Part shown: piece after piece, positions 41,406 to 50,938 of the stretch | Layout: the number at the start of each line of letters is the position of its first letter | Numbering within the stretch: position 1 is the first letter of the stretch | Assembly: GCA_013331795.1 (NCBI GenBank) | Contig: DUFP01000029.1 | Span: 1-59,175, forward strand | Source: Nanobdellota archaeon | GTDB taxonomy: Archaea; Nanobdellota; Nanobdellia; SCGC-AAA011-G17; GW2011-AR17 | Length of the DNA stretch: 59,175 nt | Direction: 5' to 3' | Notes under the pieces: generated by a model | The model's database searches: none | Told to the model about the DNA's origin: nothing | Seen by the model: only the letters and a program-made list of their open reading frames with translations | Program-made: the position numbers and the translations under genes

Positions 41406-41803
41406 GCTGTTTTTTCTTTGAGGATGTGTGTATGGCAACCTGTTACTGGTTGTTCACAGCCTTCTGGAACGAGAGATACTTGTCTGTGAATTTCGCAAAT
41501 ACTCCCTGAAATACGAATAAATTTGAGGATTCTTTGTGTTTCTCGAATGTAAGAGATTTGGTCATGAATATTTTCTGCAGATTTTTTTATTTCTTTGAGT
41601 GTGAATTCATTGAATGAAATCTTATTTCCTCTTTTGCTACTTGTATATTGGCTAATTGTTGCTGAGTTGATCATGAGGAGGTGTGCAATGTCTTTTTGTT
41701 TCATCCCTCTTTCTTTTAGGAAGCGTGCAAAATAGCTTCTCAGCGTTGGAAGTATATAGAAAGTTTCTATCTCCTGTGGGTGTAAAAACATTTTGTTAAC
41801 CAT
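41402..41803 (-). CDS. Cys-containing HTH regulator of the SUF operon
   Basis: This 133-residue protein has an XRE-like helix-turn-helix (MKQKDIAHLLMINSATISQY, about 36-55). A C-terminal part holds cysteines in GSICEIHRQ, PEGCEQPVTG and GCHTH, suited to Fe-S or metal binding. It resembles archaeal COG2522 regulators and could act like SufR or IscR, though it is not homologous in detail. ATG 41803 is chosen because the TATA box (41826-41836) is about 27 bases upstream. The ATG itself lies inside a TTAAC-N4-GTTAA palindrome, which suggests autoregulation. It is the first gene of the operon. Confidence 0.78.
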   Translation of the reverse strand: MVNKMFLHPQEIETFYILPTLRSYFARFLKERGMKQKDIAHLLMINSATISQYTSSKRGNKISFNEFTLKEIKKSAENIHDQISYIRETQRILKFIRISGSICEIHRQVSLVPEGCEQPVTGCHTHILKEKTA

Positions 41804-41809
41804 AGTTAA
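41796..41809 (-). promoter_or_regulatory. TTAAC-N4-GTTAA operator on the suf start site
   Basis: Five-base arms TTAAC and GTTAA are separated by CATA, spanning the predicted transcription start and ATG of the regulator gene. A protein bound here would block initiation; by position the HTH regulator itself is the leading candidate. Confidence 0.5.
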
Positions 41810-41825
41810 TTTTGCTTTTTTGGAG

Positions 41826-41836
41826 TTTATATAGTT
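41826..41836 (-). promoter_or_regulatory. TATA box of the suf operon
   Basis: On the minus strand AACTATATAAA lies about 27 bases before the regulator ATG at 41803, the typical spacing in this genome for leaderless transcription. Confidence 0.6.
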
Positions 41837-41974
41837 TATGGTCATATTTTTCTCTCTAGATATGTTTATATTATAAGTTCTTTTTTTCCTGTTTTATAGT
41901 TTTTGAAGAAAAATTATATATATCTGTAGATGCTTATATAATTATCAAAATCTTTCTAGACCCTTGACTCCCAT

Positions 41975-41988
41975 AAATTATATAAACT
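41975..41988 (+). promoter_or_regulatory. TATA box of stt3-1
   Basis: AAATTATATAAACT is centred about 28 bases before ATG 42010, so the mRNA is likely leaderless. The gap to the suf promoter (41837-41974) is AT-rich with no gene visible. Confidence 0.6.
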
Positions 41989-42009
41989 GTGTAAAAAATT
42001 TACTCATAA

Positions 42010-44646
42010 ATGGGAGAAGAACTTTTAGAAGAAAGAAAAACTAAAATATTTAGCTATTTTAAAGGTTATCCTTTTATTTTTGTTTATATTGTTCTTGGGC
42101 TTATAGCTGCTTTTGGTTTTTATGTTAGAACTCGAAGTTTAGGTTTTCTTATTGATGTAACAACTGGAGATTATATGCCTTCAGATCCTGATGCTATAGG
42201 AATATTGAGATATGTACAATATGTTGTAGATCATGGACAGCTTATGGCTATTGATACGATGAGGTATTTTCCTACAGGGTTTGCAAATGTTGATGAGTTT
42301 TCTGTGCTTGTGCATCTTATTGCTTGGTTTTACAAAATCTTTCATTTTTTTGTTCCTTCGGCAAGTGTTGCATATGCTGATGTGATTTATCCTGCCTTTG
42401 CTTTTGTTGTTGGTCTCGTGTTCTTCTTTCTTTTTGTCAGAAAGATTTTTGACTGGAAAATTGCATTGCTTGCTTCTGCTATTTTGACTGTGCTTCCTGT
42501 GTATCTCTTTCGAACTTTAGCAGGTGTTTCTGATAAGGAAGCCTTAGCAATGGTATTCTTTTATGCTGGCTTGTATTTTTTCATTGCATTTTTTACTGAG
42601 AAAAAATTATGGAAAGGTATTTTGTTTAGTATCCTTGCAGGAATTTCTGTCGGAGCTGTATGGAGTATTTGGGGTGGTGTTGTTTTTATTTCATCTACAA
42701 TAGGAAGTTTTATTTTTATTCTTCTTCTGATGGGAAAGTTAGATGAAAAGCACCTTTGGTTCTATACTTTATTTCTGGCAGTTGCTGTTGGATTCTTAGC
42801 ACTATTCTTTCCTATTCGTGCAGCACCAATAAGTCTTTTGACTGCACCAACTTCTGGTATACTTTTTCTTGCTCTTGCTTTAGCAATCGTTCATCACTAT
42901 GTGTATACAAAAGATCGTTTCCACTTAAAAAAATATTTTATAAGGATTCCTGTGCTTCCTATTTTTGTGAGTCTTTTTTCCCTTCTTTTTGTAGGTGTTC
43001 TTGTTCTCTTTTTTATGTATGGAAGTACTTTTTTCATCGATAGAATTGCAAATCTCTATATTGATCTTATTGAGCCTTTTGGAAGAAATCGATGGGCTCT
43101 TACTGTTGCAGAGTCTCATCAACCTTATTTTGTTGATTGGATTGGACAATTTAGCTTAAGGTACTTAGTAATTGTTTTTGTTGGTGCTGTGCTTCTTTTT
43201 TATGAAACGTTCAAGTCTTTAGGAAGAAAAGCATATAGTTTTACAGCTGTTTTTGCTGCATTGTTATTAGCAATTAGCTTGAATCGTTATGCCTCTTCTG
43301 CATCAATTCTGAATGGTGAGACTCCTCTTTCGATTACTCTTTATTTAGGCATGATTCTTTTTTTCTTTGGATATTGTGTGTACTTTTTTCATCGTTTGTA
43401 TACAAGGAATCATGATAGTTATGAAGCACTTCTTTCACATCTTCCTTATGGGTATCTTTTTTTATGTATCTTTTTTGTATTTATTTTATTAGGAGCACGA
43501 AGTGCAGTACGTTTACTTTTTGTTTTTGCTCCCGGAACAGCAATCCTTGCAGCGTTTTTTGTCTTTATTCTTGTTGAATATAGCAAAAAAATTTCTCTGA
43601 AACCTTTGCGTTATGGCTCTTGGTTAGTTTTAGGAATTTTTGTGCTTATTCTTTTGAATGGTTTTTCTCAGACTGTGCTTGCTCAAGCTGGGTCTACTGG
43701 TTCTGGGTATAATGAACAGTGGCAGTACGCAATGGATTGGGTGCGAGAGAATACATCTGAAGATGCAGTTTTTGCACATTGGTGGGATTATGGTTATTAT
43801 GTGCAGACTGGTGGCCAGAGAGCTACATTAAGTGATGGAGGAAATGCGCATCCAACTATTAATTATCTTACTGGGAGATATCTTCTTACTGGGGCAAATG
43901 ATACTGATGCATTGCAATTTTTAGCTTCCAAAAATGCAAGTCATGTGCTTGTGGTGAGTGATGAGATTGGAAAATATGGAGCATTTTCTGCAATCGGAGC
44001 GGATGCTGATTATGATAGATATTCATGGATTAGTGCGTATACTTTTGATCCTGCGCAGAGCAGTCAGGTGAATGAAACTTTGACATTAGTGTATACAGGT
44101 GGAGCAGTTCTTGATGATCCTGTCAGTTATCAAGGTACAGAATTCCCTGTGTATGGCGCAGCTGTCGTTGGATTTATTATTCCTATGCATACAGATGCAG
44201 ATACAAATTTTAAGGGTTTTGAAAATCCCAGTGCGGTTTTGGTTTATAATGGGAATTATTACAATATGCCTTTACGATGTGTGTTCTTAAATGGTGAGGA
44301 ATATATTTTTGGTGAAGAAGACTTTGAAGGTTTAGATGCATGTTTACAAATTATTCCTACATACCAAAATAATCAATTTAATGGGCTTGGAGCTGGTTTA
44401 TACCTTTCCCATGACGTGTGGAACACATGGTTTACTAAACATTATCTTTTTGGGCAGGATTCAGAATATTTTACTACTGTTTATACTGATGAAGGTTCTG
44501 TGCCTCTTGCTGTATATAATGGAAGAATTATTGGACCACATAAAATTTGGGAAGTTCATTATCCTGAAAATCTTACTATAAGTGAGCAGTTTTATATTAC
44601 TGAACTTCCAGAGGGTGTAAATACTGTACGGGAAGATTTACAGTAA
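42010..44646 (+). CDS. aglB: oligosaccharyltransferase STT3/AglB (copy 1)
   Basis: This 878-residue membrane enzyme transfers lipid-linked oligosaccharide to Asn of N-x-S/T sites on exported proteins. About 11-13 membrane helices fill 20-570. The first luminal DxD is SDPDAIGI, a TVAE motif (SVSE-type) lies in TVAESHQPYF, and WWDYG is present (AHWWDYGYYVQTGGQ, about 597-611). A DK-type motif (SDEIGKYGAFSAIG) follows. The globular C-terminus is beta-rich. Near-identical in length to the second copy directly downstream. Confidence 0.93.
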   Translation: MGEELLEERKTKIFSYFKGYPFIFVYIVLGLIAAFGFYVRTRSLGFLIDVTTGDYMPSDPDAIGILRYVQYVVDHGQLMAIDTMRYFPTGFANVDEFSVLVHLIAWFYKIFHFFVPSASVAYADVIYPAFAFVVGLVFFFLFVRKIFDWKIALLASAILTVLPVYLFRTLAGVSDKEALAMVFFYAGLYFFIAFFTEKKLWKGILFSILAGISVGAVWSIWGGVVFISSTIGSFIFILLLMGKLDEKHLWFYTLFLAVAVGFLALFFPIRAAPISLLTAPTSGILFLALALAIVHHYVYTKDRFHLKKYFIRIPVLPIFVSLFSLLFVGVLVLFFMYGSTFFIDRIANLYIDLIEPFGRNRWALTVAESHQPYFVDWIGQFSLRYLVIVFVGAVLLFYETFKSLGRKAYSFTAVFAALLLAISLNRYASSASILNGETPLSITLYLGMILFFFGYCVYFFHRLYTRNHDSYEALLSHLPYGYLFLCIFFVFILLGARSAVRLLFVFAPGTAILAAFFVFILVEYSKKISLKPLRYGSWLVLGIFVLILLNGFSQTVLAQAGSTGSGYNEQWQYAMDWVRENTSEDAVFAHWWDYGYYVQTGGQRATLSDGGNAHPTINYLTGRYLLTGANDTDALQFLASKNASHVLVVSDEIGKYGAFSAIGADADYDRYSWISAYTFDPAQSSQVNETLTLVYTGGAVLDDPVSYQGTEFPVYGAAVVGFIIPMHTDADTNFKGFENPSAVLVYNGNYYNMPLRCVFLNGEEYIFGEEDFEGLDACLQIIPTYQNNQFNGLGAGLYLSHDVWNTWFTKHYLFGQDSEYFTTVYTDEGSVPLAVYNGRIIGPHKIWEVHYPENLTISEQFYITELPEGVNTVREDLQ

Positions 44647-44682
44647 CTAAATATTTTTAAATCCTTTTATTTTCATTTCTGT

Positions 44683-47319
44683 ATGGATATTTTTGGGGAT
44701 ATAGAAAAGTATTATCATTCTTTTTTACAAAGTTCTTTTTATCAATGGGCTGAGAAACATCTTTGGTTTGTGATTCTTTTCTTTCTTTCTTTGATAGCTT
44801 GGTTGGGTTATTATATCCGGACGAGAAATCTGGTTCACCTTATTGATTCTACTACTGGTATTTATATTCCTGCTGATCCTGATGCTGTTGGTATTTTTCG
44901 CTATGTCCAATATGTTGTGGAGCATGGGCAGTTAATGTCTGTTGATTATCTTCGTTATTATCCTACTGGTTTTTCTGGTTTAGAAGAGTTTGCGTTGCTT
45001 TCCCATCTTATTGCTTGGTTTTACAAAATTTTTCATTTCTTTGTTCCTACTGTAAGCGTTGCTTATGCTGATGTTGTCTATCCTGCCTTTGCTTTTGTTG
45101 TAGCTCTTGTATTCTTTTTTCTTTTTGTGCAAAAAGCGTTTCACTGGAAGATTGCACTTTGTGCTTCTGCATTCCTTGCTGTTGTTCCAGCATATATAAC
45201 GAGGACTATTAGTGGAGTTTCTGATAAAGAAGCAATGGCTATGATATTCTTCTTTTTGACTTTATATCTTTTCCTTTCTTTTATTCTTGAAAAAAAAAAT
45301 TGGAAGAGCTTTTTGTTTGTATTAGGGGCTGCACTCTCTGGAAGTGCTTTGTGGTTTCTTTGGGGAGGCTTTGTATTTGTTTTCTTGACTATCGGAGCTT
45401 TTGTTCTTCTTTTGGTTTTTTTAGAAAGAATTAGTCTTCGGCAGCTTTTTCTCTATATGATATTTTTTATCTTACCTTTGTTTTTATTAAAGATTTTTTA
45501 TCCTGAAAGATATGATTTTTGGGGTTTGGTTATGACCCCTGCAATTGGTGTACTCTTTTTTGCTCTTCTTTTAGGTTTTATTCATTATTTTTTGTTTGTC
45601 AAAGATTTTTTCTCTTTGCGATCAAAAATCTCTTTTCCTCCTATATTCTTTAGTCTTGGTGCTGTTTTTCTGTTGGGAATTATTTGGTTGGCATTTTATT
45701 TTGGGCCTTTTGAGCTTTGGAATAGAGTTGCTTATACCTTCTCAGATTTTCTTCATCCTTTCTCTGCAACGCGATGGTCTGTTACTGTTAGTGAAAATCA
45801 ACAGCCATATTTTTTAGAATGGATTTCTAATTTTGGCTGGGAATATCTTTTTGCAGCACTTTTAGGGGGAATTTTGCTGTTTTATGAAACAGTTAAAGCT
45901 CTTGCTTGGAGAGTATATATCCTTTTATCTGCGTATATCTTTATGATTCTAGGAATATCCTTGAGTAGATATTCACCAGAAAGTATTTTTAATGGGACAA
46001 CTTTCCTTTCTCAAGTCTTTTTTGTAGGTGGGTTTCTTGTTTTTTTTTGCTATCTTTCTTTTTTACTTTTTCAACTTTATAAAAAAGATAAGGGATTATA
46101 CCAAACGTTTCTTTCTCAGCTTTCGCTTCCTTCACTTTTTATTCTTATACTCTATTTTTTTCTTCTTCTTGGTGCACATAGTGCCTATCGTTTGCTTTTT
46201 GTTTTTGCACCTATTACTGCAATTCTCTTGGCATATTTTATTTTTACCCTTTTTTCTCGCTTTCGTGAAATTCAGAATAGATCTTTATATATATTTAGCC
46301 TTGTTGTTGTTATTCTTCTTGCTTCTTCCCTTTTTGTTTCTTCTTCTCAGACTATTCTTACAATGGCAGAATCTGCAGGGCCAGGATATAATGGGCAGTG
46401 GCAGTATGCAATGACTTGGGTGCGAGAAAATACTGATGAGGATGCAGTTTTTGCTCAATGGTGGGATTATGGATATTATATACAAACATTCGGAGAAAGG
46501 GCGACTCTGAGTGATGGAGGAAATGCAATGCCTGCAATTAATTATTTTATTGGAAGGTATCTTTTTACTGGACAAAGTGATACAGAAGTATTAGAATTTC
46601 TTGCTGCAAAAAATACAACTCATGTTCTTACTCTTTCTGCTGATATTGATAAATATGTTCCTATTTCTTCCATTGGTTCTGATGCAAACTTTGATAGACT
46701 TTCTTGGCTTGAAGCTTTTGTTTTTGATGGGAGTAAAACACAAGAAACACGAAATGGATCTATGGTTGTGTATAGCAATATTATTGCTTTAGATGAGGAT
46801 TTGATTATTGATAATAAAGTCTATCCTGCGTATACTACTGCTATAGATGCTCTTTTCGTTCCAATGGATCTTGATGTAAATGGAACTTTGCTTTCTATTG
46901 GACAACCTGAAATAGAAATTTATACTGCACAGGAAATACGTGTGCTTACTCTTTCTTGTGTCTATTATGATGGAGAAAAGATTCTTTTTGAGGAAAGTGA
47001 TATTGAAGGATGTGTTTTTATTATTCCTTCTTATGATGGGGTACGTTTCTCTCCTGCTGGTGCTGCAATATATATCTCTTCTCGAACTCTAGACTCTTGG
47101 TTTGTTCGTTATTATCTTTTTAGTGAAAATTCAGACTATTTTAAAGAAGTTTATAGTGATGTAGATATGACTCCTCTGATGTATTATTATGGCACGGTTA
47201 TTGGGCCTTTAAAAATTTGGGAAGTGCACTATCCTGAAAATTTGTCTATACCTGAAGAATATTATGGGGCTGTTGTTCCTGAAGGTGTGGATGATCTTGG
47301 AGATTTACCTTTATATTAA
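44683..47319 (+). CDS. aglB2: oligosaccharyltransferase STT3/AglB (copy 2)
   Basis: This 878-residue paralogue of the preceding gene keeps all key motifs: ADPDAVGIFRYVQYV (DxD), TVSENQQPYF, AQWWDYGYYIQTFGERATL and ADIDKYVPISSIG. The loops and C-terminal domain have diverged, so it may differ in acceptor or glycan preference. It has its own TATA box (ATTTTTAAATCC, 44651-44662) about 26 bases before the ATG, so the pair is probably expressed independently. The gap between the copies is 36 bases. Confidence 0.92.
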   Translation: MDIFGDIEKYYHSFLQSSFYQWAEKHLWFVILFFLSLIAWLGYYIRTRNLVHLIDSTTGIYIPADPDAVGIFRYVQYVVEHGQLMSVDYLRYYPTGFSGLEEFALLSHLIAWFYKIFHFFVPTVSVAYADVVYPAFAFVVALVFFFLFVQKAFHWKIALCASAFLAVVPAYITRTISGVSDKEAMAMIFFFLTLYLFLSFILEKKNWKSFLFVLGAALSGSALWFLWGGFVFVFLTIGAFVLLLVFLERISLRQLFLYMIFFILPLFLLKIFYPERYDFWGLVMTPAIGVLFFALLLGFIHYFLFVKDFFSLRSKISFPPIFFSLGAVFLLGIIWLAFYFGPFELWNRVAYTFSDFLHPFSATRWSVTVSENQQPYFLEWISNFGWEYLFAALLGGILLFYETVKALAWRVYILLSAYIFMILGISLSRYSPESIFNGTTFLSQVFFVGGFLVFFCYLSFLLFQLYKKDKGLYQTFLSQLSLPSLFILILYFFLLLGAHSAYRLLFVFAPITAILLAYFIFTLFSRFREIQNRSLYIFSLVVVILLASSLFVSSSQTILTMAESAGPGYNGQWQYAMTWVRENTDEDAVFAQWWDYGYYIQTFGERATLSDGGNAMPAINYFIGRYLFTGQSDTEVLEFLAAKNTTHVLTLSADIDKYVPISSIGSDANFDRLSWLEAFVFDGSKTQETRNGSMVVYSNIIALDEDLIIDNKVYPAYTTAIDALFVPMDLDVNGTLLSIGQPEIEIYTAQEIRVLTLSCVYYDGEKILFEESDIEGCVFIIPSYDGVRFSPAGAAIYISSRTLDSWFVRYYLFSENSDYFKEVYSDVDMTPLMYYYGTVIGPLKIWEVHYPENLSIPEEYYGAVVPEGVDDLGDLPLY

Positions 47320-47332
47320 GTGTTTCTTAGGA

Positions 47333-48250
47333 TTATTTTATTATGTGTTCTGCATCTCTTGCTGAATTATTTGTGATTAGTTCTCCTAATAGACCAATAG
47401 AAATAAATTGAAGACCTGTAAACATGAGAAGTATTCCTAACATTAAGAGTGGACGTGAACCAATGCCAGCTCCACCTAGCCAAATAAAAAATAAATATGT
47501 ATTAATAAGAAAACCAAAAGTACCAGTAATTAATCCGATCGTTCCAAATGCATGCAATGGACGATTTTTATATCCAACTAAATATTTGATTGTAATGAGA
47601 TCTAAAAAACCACGAAGAATTCTACTGGAGCCATATTTTGTCATGCCATATTTTCTAGGGTAGTTTGAAACTACTACTTCTGTATATTTGTAGCCCATAT
47701 TCCCTACTTGCACTGGTATATAGCGATGCATATCTCCATAGAGAAAAAGATCTTTTGCTACTTCTTTTTTGTATGCTTTAAATGGACAATTATAATCATG
47801 TACGTTTACTTTTGTCATAAGATAGGTAAGATTATTAAAAAAAAGAGAGGGCAATCGTTTGATACGATCACCTTTTTCGAGATGTTTGTTTTTTTTCCAG
47901 CCGTTCACAAAATCATAGCCTTCTTGGATTTTTTGCACTAGTAATGGAATTTCTTTTGGATCATCCTGCAAATCTGAGTCCATTGTGATGATAATATCTT
48001 TTGTTGCTTTTTGAAAGCCTACATATAATGCAGTTGCTTTTCCCATATTTTTTTTGAGTGTATACACTTTGATGTATTTTTCTTTGTTTAGCTGTTTAAG
48101 AATTTGAGGACTTCTATCTTTACTTCCATCATCTACAAAAATGATTTCAAAGTCTTTGGTGAGCTTTGTAATAACGGGGAGAGTTGCATTGAGTAAAGGA
48201 AGAATATTCTCCTCTTCATTGTATAAAGGAAAGACAATTGCAATAGACAT
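47333..48250 (-). CDS. GT2 family glycosyltransferase with C-terminal membrane helices
   Basis: This 305-residue DPM/GtrB/ArnC-like glycosyltransferase starts IAIVFPLYNEEENILPLL. It has the UDP-sugar DDG (FVDDGSKDRS), the DxD region TMDSDLQDDPKEI and a C-terminal pair of membrane helices (about 235-285). It likely charges a dolichol-type or polyprenyl carrier, supplying sugars for the STT3 pathway. Convergent with stt3-2 and divergent from the GlcNAc-1-P transferase-like gene. Confidence 0.85.
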   Translation of the reverse strand: MSIAIVFPLYNEEENILPLLNATLPVITKLTKDFEIIFVDDGSKDRSPQILKQLNKEKYIKVYTLKKNMGKATALYVGFQKATKDIIITMDSDLQDDPKEIPLLVQKIQEGYDFVNGWKKNKHLEKGDRIKRLPSLFFNNLTYLMTKVNVHDYNCPFKAYKKEVAKDLFLYGDMHRYIPVQVGNMGYKYTEVVVSNYPRKYGMTKYGSSRILRGFLDLITIKYLVGYKNRPLHAFGTIGLITGTFGFLINTYLFFIWLGGAGIGSRPLLMLGILLMFTGLQFISIGLLGELITNNSARDAEHIIK

Positions 48251-48371
48251 AGATTTGCTTTATTTGGGTTTATTTTTAATTCTTTTGTTTTCCTTTTTAT
48301 CCCTTCCTGTGGGTGATTTTTTTAAAAGAAGTTCCATAATGTTTATAATGTGAAATTTTTCTTTTTGTTCT

Positions 48372-49358
48372 ATGAAATATGTCTTATTATTTTCTCTTTT
48401 TATTTCTTTTTTTATAGTTTGGTTTTTGACCCCTTGGTTTATTCGTTATTTGACGCGTATTGGGCTTTTGGTCAAGGATCAACATAAGGATGGAAAACCA
48501 CTTATTCCTATCTCTGGAGGATTGCCTGTACTTGCAGGTGTTTTTTTTGGCGTCATGTTTGCTATTTTTATTCAGACTTTTTATTATCATTCTACAGATA
48601 GATTAATTGATCTTCTTGCTTTTACTAGTTCTCTCTTTGCCATTACTCTTGTGGGATTTTTTGATGATTTACTTATACGAAAAGATAAAGAAGAAAGTTC
48701 TGGATTAAAACAATGGCAGAAGCCTCTGCTTACTGCAATTGCTGCTGTTCCACTTATGGTAATTAATGCAGGAGAAACTGTATTAGCTGTTCCTTTCTTT
48801 GGATCTCTTGATGTTGGGCTGTTGTATCCGCTTGTGTTGATTCCTTTAGGAGTTATTGGTGCTTCTAATATGGTAAATATGCTTGCTGGATATAATGGGC
48901 TTGAAGCAGGGCTTGGGATTATTTATTTAGGTAATTTAAGTGTCTACGCATATATGCATGGATCTGAAGTTGCTGCATTGATTGGAGCGATCTCTTGTGC
49001 TGCATTGTTTGCATTTCTTCTTTTTAATTGGGTGCCTGCAAAAATATTTCCTGGGGATTCTTTGACGTATCTTTTAGGAGCAGTGCTTGCTTCTATGGCA
49101 ATTATTGGGAATATTGAAATGGCAGCATTGCTTGTTTCTTTTCCTTTTTTTATAGAAGGTGTTTTGAAATTACGTGGAAGATTGAAAAAACAAAGCTATG
49201 GGATGTATTATAAAGATGGAAAAATAAAATCTCTTTATGAGAAAGTGTATTCTATTCCTCATTTTTTTACTATTGATGGAAAGTTTACAGAAAAACAGGT
49301 GGTTGTTTTTGTGTATTTTATAGGACTGCTCTTTAGTGGGTTGATATGGCTACTTTAA
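48372..49358 (+). CDS. UDP-GlcNAc:polyprenol-phosphate GlcNAc-1-P transferase-like (GT4/MraY family)
   Basis: This 328-residue polytopic enzyme is of the MraY/WecA/ALG7 superfamily. It has VGFFDDLLIRKD with the catalytic DD, SNMVNMLAGYNGLEAG with the N-x-x-N motif and WVPAKIFPGDSLTYLLGAV with the FPGD loop. It starts lipid-linked glycan assembly by transferring a HexNAc-1-phosphate. Leaderless promoter: TATA box centred 27 bases upstream. The flippase-like gene starts 13 bases before its stop. Confidence 0.88.
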   Translation: MKYVLLFSLFISFFIVWFLTPWFIRYLTRIGLLVKDQHKDGKPLIPISGGLPVLAGVFFGVMFAIFIQTFYYHSTDRLIDLLAFTSSLFAITLVGFFDDLLIRKDKEESSGLKQWQKPLLTAIAAVPLMVINAGETVLAVPFFGSLDVGLLYPLVLIPLGVIGASNMVNMLAGYNGLEAGLGIIYLGNLSVYAYMHGSEVAALIGAISCAALFAFLLFNWVPAKIFPGDSLTYLLGAVLASMAIIGNIEMAALLVSFPFFIEGVLKLRGRLKKQSYGMYYKDGKIKSLYEKVYSIPHFFTIDGKFTEKQVVVFVYFIGLLFSGLIWLL

Positions 49359-50248
49359 AATATTGGAAAAGTGTTTTGCAATGGTTTTTTATTCTTCTTA
49401 TAATTGGATTTCTTTTGTATACACTTTATATGAATTGGGAAGAATTAAAAGGATATCATTTTCAGATTTCTTGGGGCTATTTTCTGATTTCTTATATTTT
49501 TCTTTTTTTGCATTTTGTACTCGTTGCTCTTGCATGGGGTTTGTTATTACGTGCATTGCAGAGGCCTGGCGTGCCACTCTTGCAGGCATTGCGTATACGG
49601 ACTATTTCTGACTTTGCTCGCTTTCTGCCTGGGAAATTTTGGTACGTGATGTTTCGTATTCATCTCTGTAAAAAGTATCATTTGTCATCAGCAACTATAG
49701 CAGTGAGTGCTTTGATGGAGGAATTCTTGAATATTTTTAGTACGCTGCTTCTTTATGTGTGTATTTTCTTTTTGGTGAGTCATGCAACTCTTAGTAGTTA
49801 TGCATTTTATTTATTTCTTTTTTTGCCTATTCCTTTTGTTCTTATGCATCCAAAAATCTTTCAATGGTTTATTCATTACATTGCAAAACTCTTCAAGAAA
49901 GAATATGTTGCATCAAATATCCAATATAGTTATCTCCTTTCTCTCTTAAGTATTTTTTTTCTTGCATGGATTATTTTAGGATTTGGTTTTTATCTTATGG
50001 CTTATGCGGTTTCTCCTGTTGATATAAGATTATTTTTACCACTTACAGGCATATTTGCTATTTCTTGGGCAGCTGGTTTTTTGGTTATTATTCTTCCTGG
50101 AGGTTTAGGGTTGCGAGAAGCAGTACTGGGTTATTTGCTGGCATTTTATTTACCTGTACCTATTGCTATATTGCTTTCTTTGCTGTCACGGCTGTGGTTA
50201 GTTAGTGGAGAAATATTTACTGCTTTTATTTTCCGTTTTATTAAGTAA
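49346..50248 (+). CDS. YbhN/LPG-synthase-TM family protein (flippase-like)
   Basis: This 300-residue protein has eight or so membrane helices and the UPF0104/lysylphosphatidylglycerol-synthase-TM signature GFLVIILPGGLGLREAVLGYLL near residues 235-256. It has no catalytic aminoacyl domain. Such proteins are often near glycan-lipid genes, where a role as lipid-linked sugar or phospholipid transporter is proposed. Overlaps the GlcNAc-1-P transferase gene by 13 bases, so they are probably translated together. Confidence 0.75.
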   Translation: MATLKYWKSVLQWFFILLIIGFLLYTLYMNWEELKGYHFQISWGYFLISYIFLFLHFVLVALAWGLLLRALQRPGVPLLQALRIRTISDFARFLPGKFWYVMFRIHLCKKYHLSSATIAVSALMEEFLNIFSTLLLYVCIFFLVSHATLSSYAFYLFLFLPIPFVLMHPKIFQWFIHYIAKLFKKEYVASNIQYSYLLSLLSIFFLAWIILGFGFYLMAYAVSPVDIRLFLPLTGIFAISWAAGFLVIILPGGLGLREAVLGYLLAFYLPVPIAILLSLLSRLWLVSGEIFTAFIFRFIK

Positions 50249-50296
50249 TGGTTCAAGTATATGAATGATTATAAATGAAATTTCTTTATGGTGTTT

Positions 50297-50938
50297 ATGG
50301 GAAAAGATGATATGGTGATTATGGCTTTGCCTGTAAAAACACTTTTCTCTTTGTATCCACTTTTTGAAGGATTTCAAGCAGATGATGCTTTTGATTTTGA
50401 ATCTCATATTATCAAACACCATTTATATGGAAGAAGAGGAGATCTTGAAATTGATGCAACACACAAACACCCTATTCCTTATGTTCTTATTGTGAATTCT
50501 CAAAAGGGATTAGTGTATGCATATCAGCGTTCTTCTAATAAAACTGAAGCACATGAGAGTCGTTTGCACGGAAAATGGTCTTGGGGTGTTGGAGGACATG
50601 TAGAACAGGTTGATGGAGTAGATAAAAATCCTATTCGATTCTGTTTAGAAAGAGAAGTTGATGAAGAAGTACAAATAAATGGGAATATTTCTTCCATTTC
50701 TTTGTTAGGGTATATTAATAATTCAGATCCTGTTGGACTCGTGCATTTCGGTATTTTGTATCTTCTTGAGACAGATGCAGTTGAAGTTTCTCCAGCTGAT
50801 AAGGAAATGAAGCAGGGAAAATTTATGTGCCTCTCTGAGTTGGAAGAAATTTGTGTTTCACCTGATTGTACTGTTGAAGCTTGGTCACAGATTGCTTTAG
50901 ATCCTTTGAAAAGATATTTTGCTTCTTTACAGCATTAA
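50297..50938 (+). CDS. Nudix-fold phosphoesterase (COG4112-like)
   Basis: This 213-residue protein has a divergent Nudix box, VGGHVEQVDGVDKNPIRFCL followed by EREVDEEV, and an N-terminal extension (DMVIMALPVKTLFSLYPLF) typical of the COG4112 type. The REVDEEV helix keeps the metal-binding glutamates. ATG 50297 is preferred because the TATA box (ATTATAAAT, 50268-50276) would put the transcript start there; ATG 50288 is an alternative. The 3' end overlaps the convergent GT39 gene by four bases. Confidence 0.7.
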   Translation: MGKDDMVIMALPVKTLFSLYPLFEGFQADDAFDFESHIIKHHLYGRRGDLEIDATHKHPIPYVLIVNSQKGLVYAYQRSSNKTEAHESRLHGKWSWGVGGHVEQVDGVDKNPIRFCLEREVDEEVQINGNISSISLLGYINNSDPVGLVHFGILYLLETDAVEVSPADKEMKQGKFMCLSELEEICVSPDCTVEAWSQIALDPLKRYFASLQH

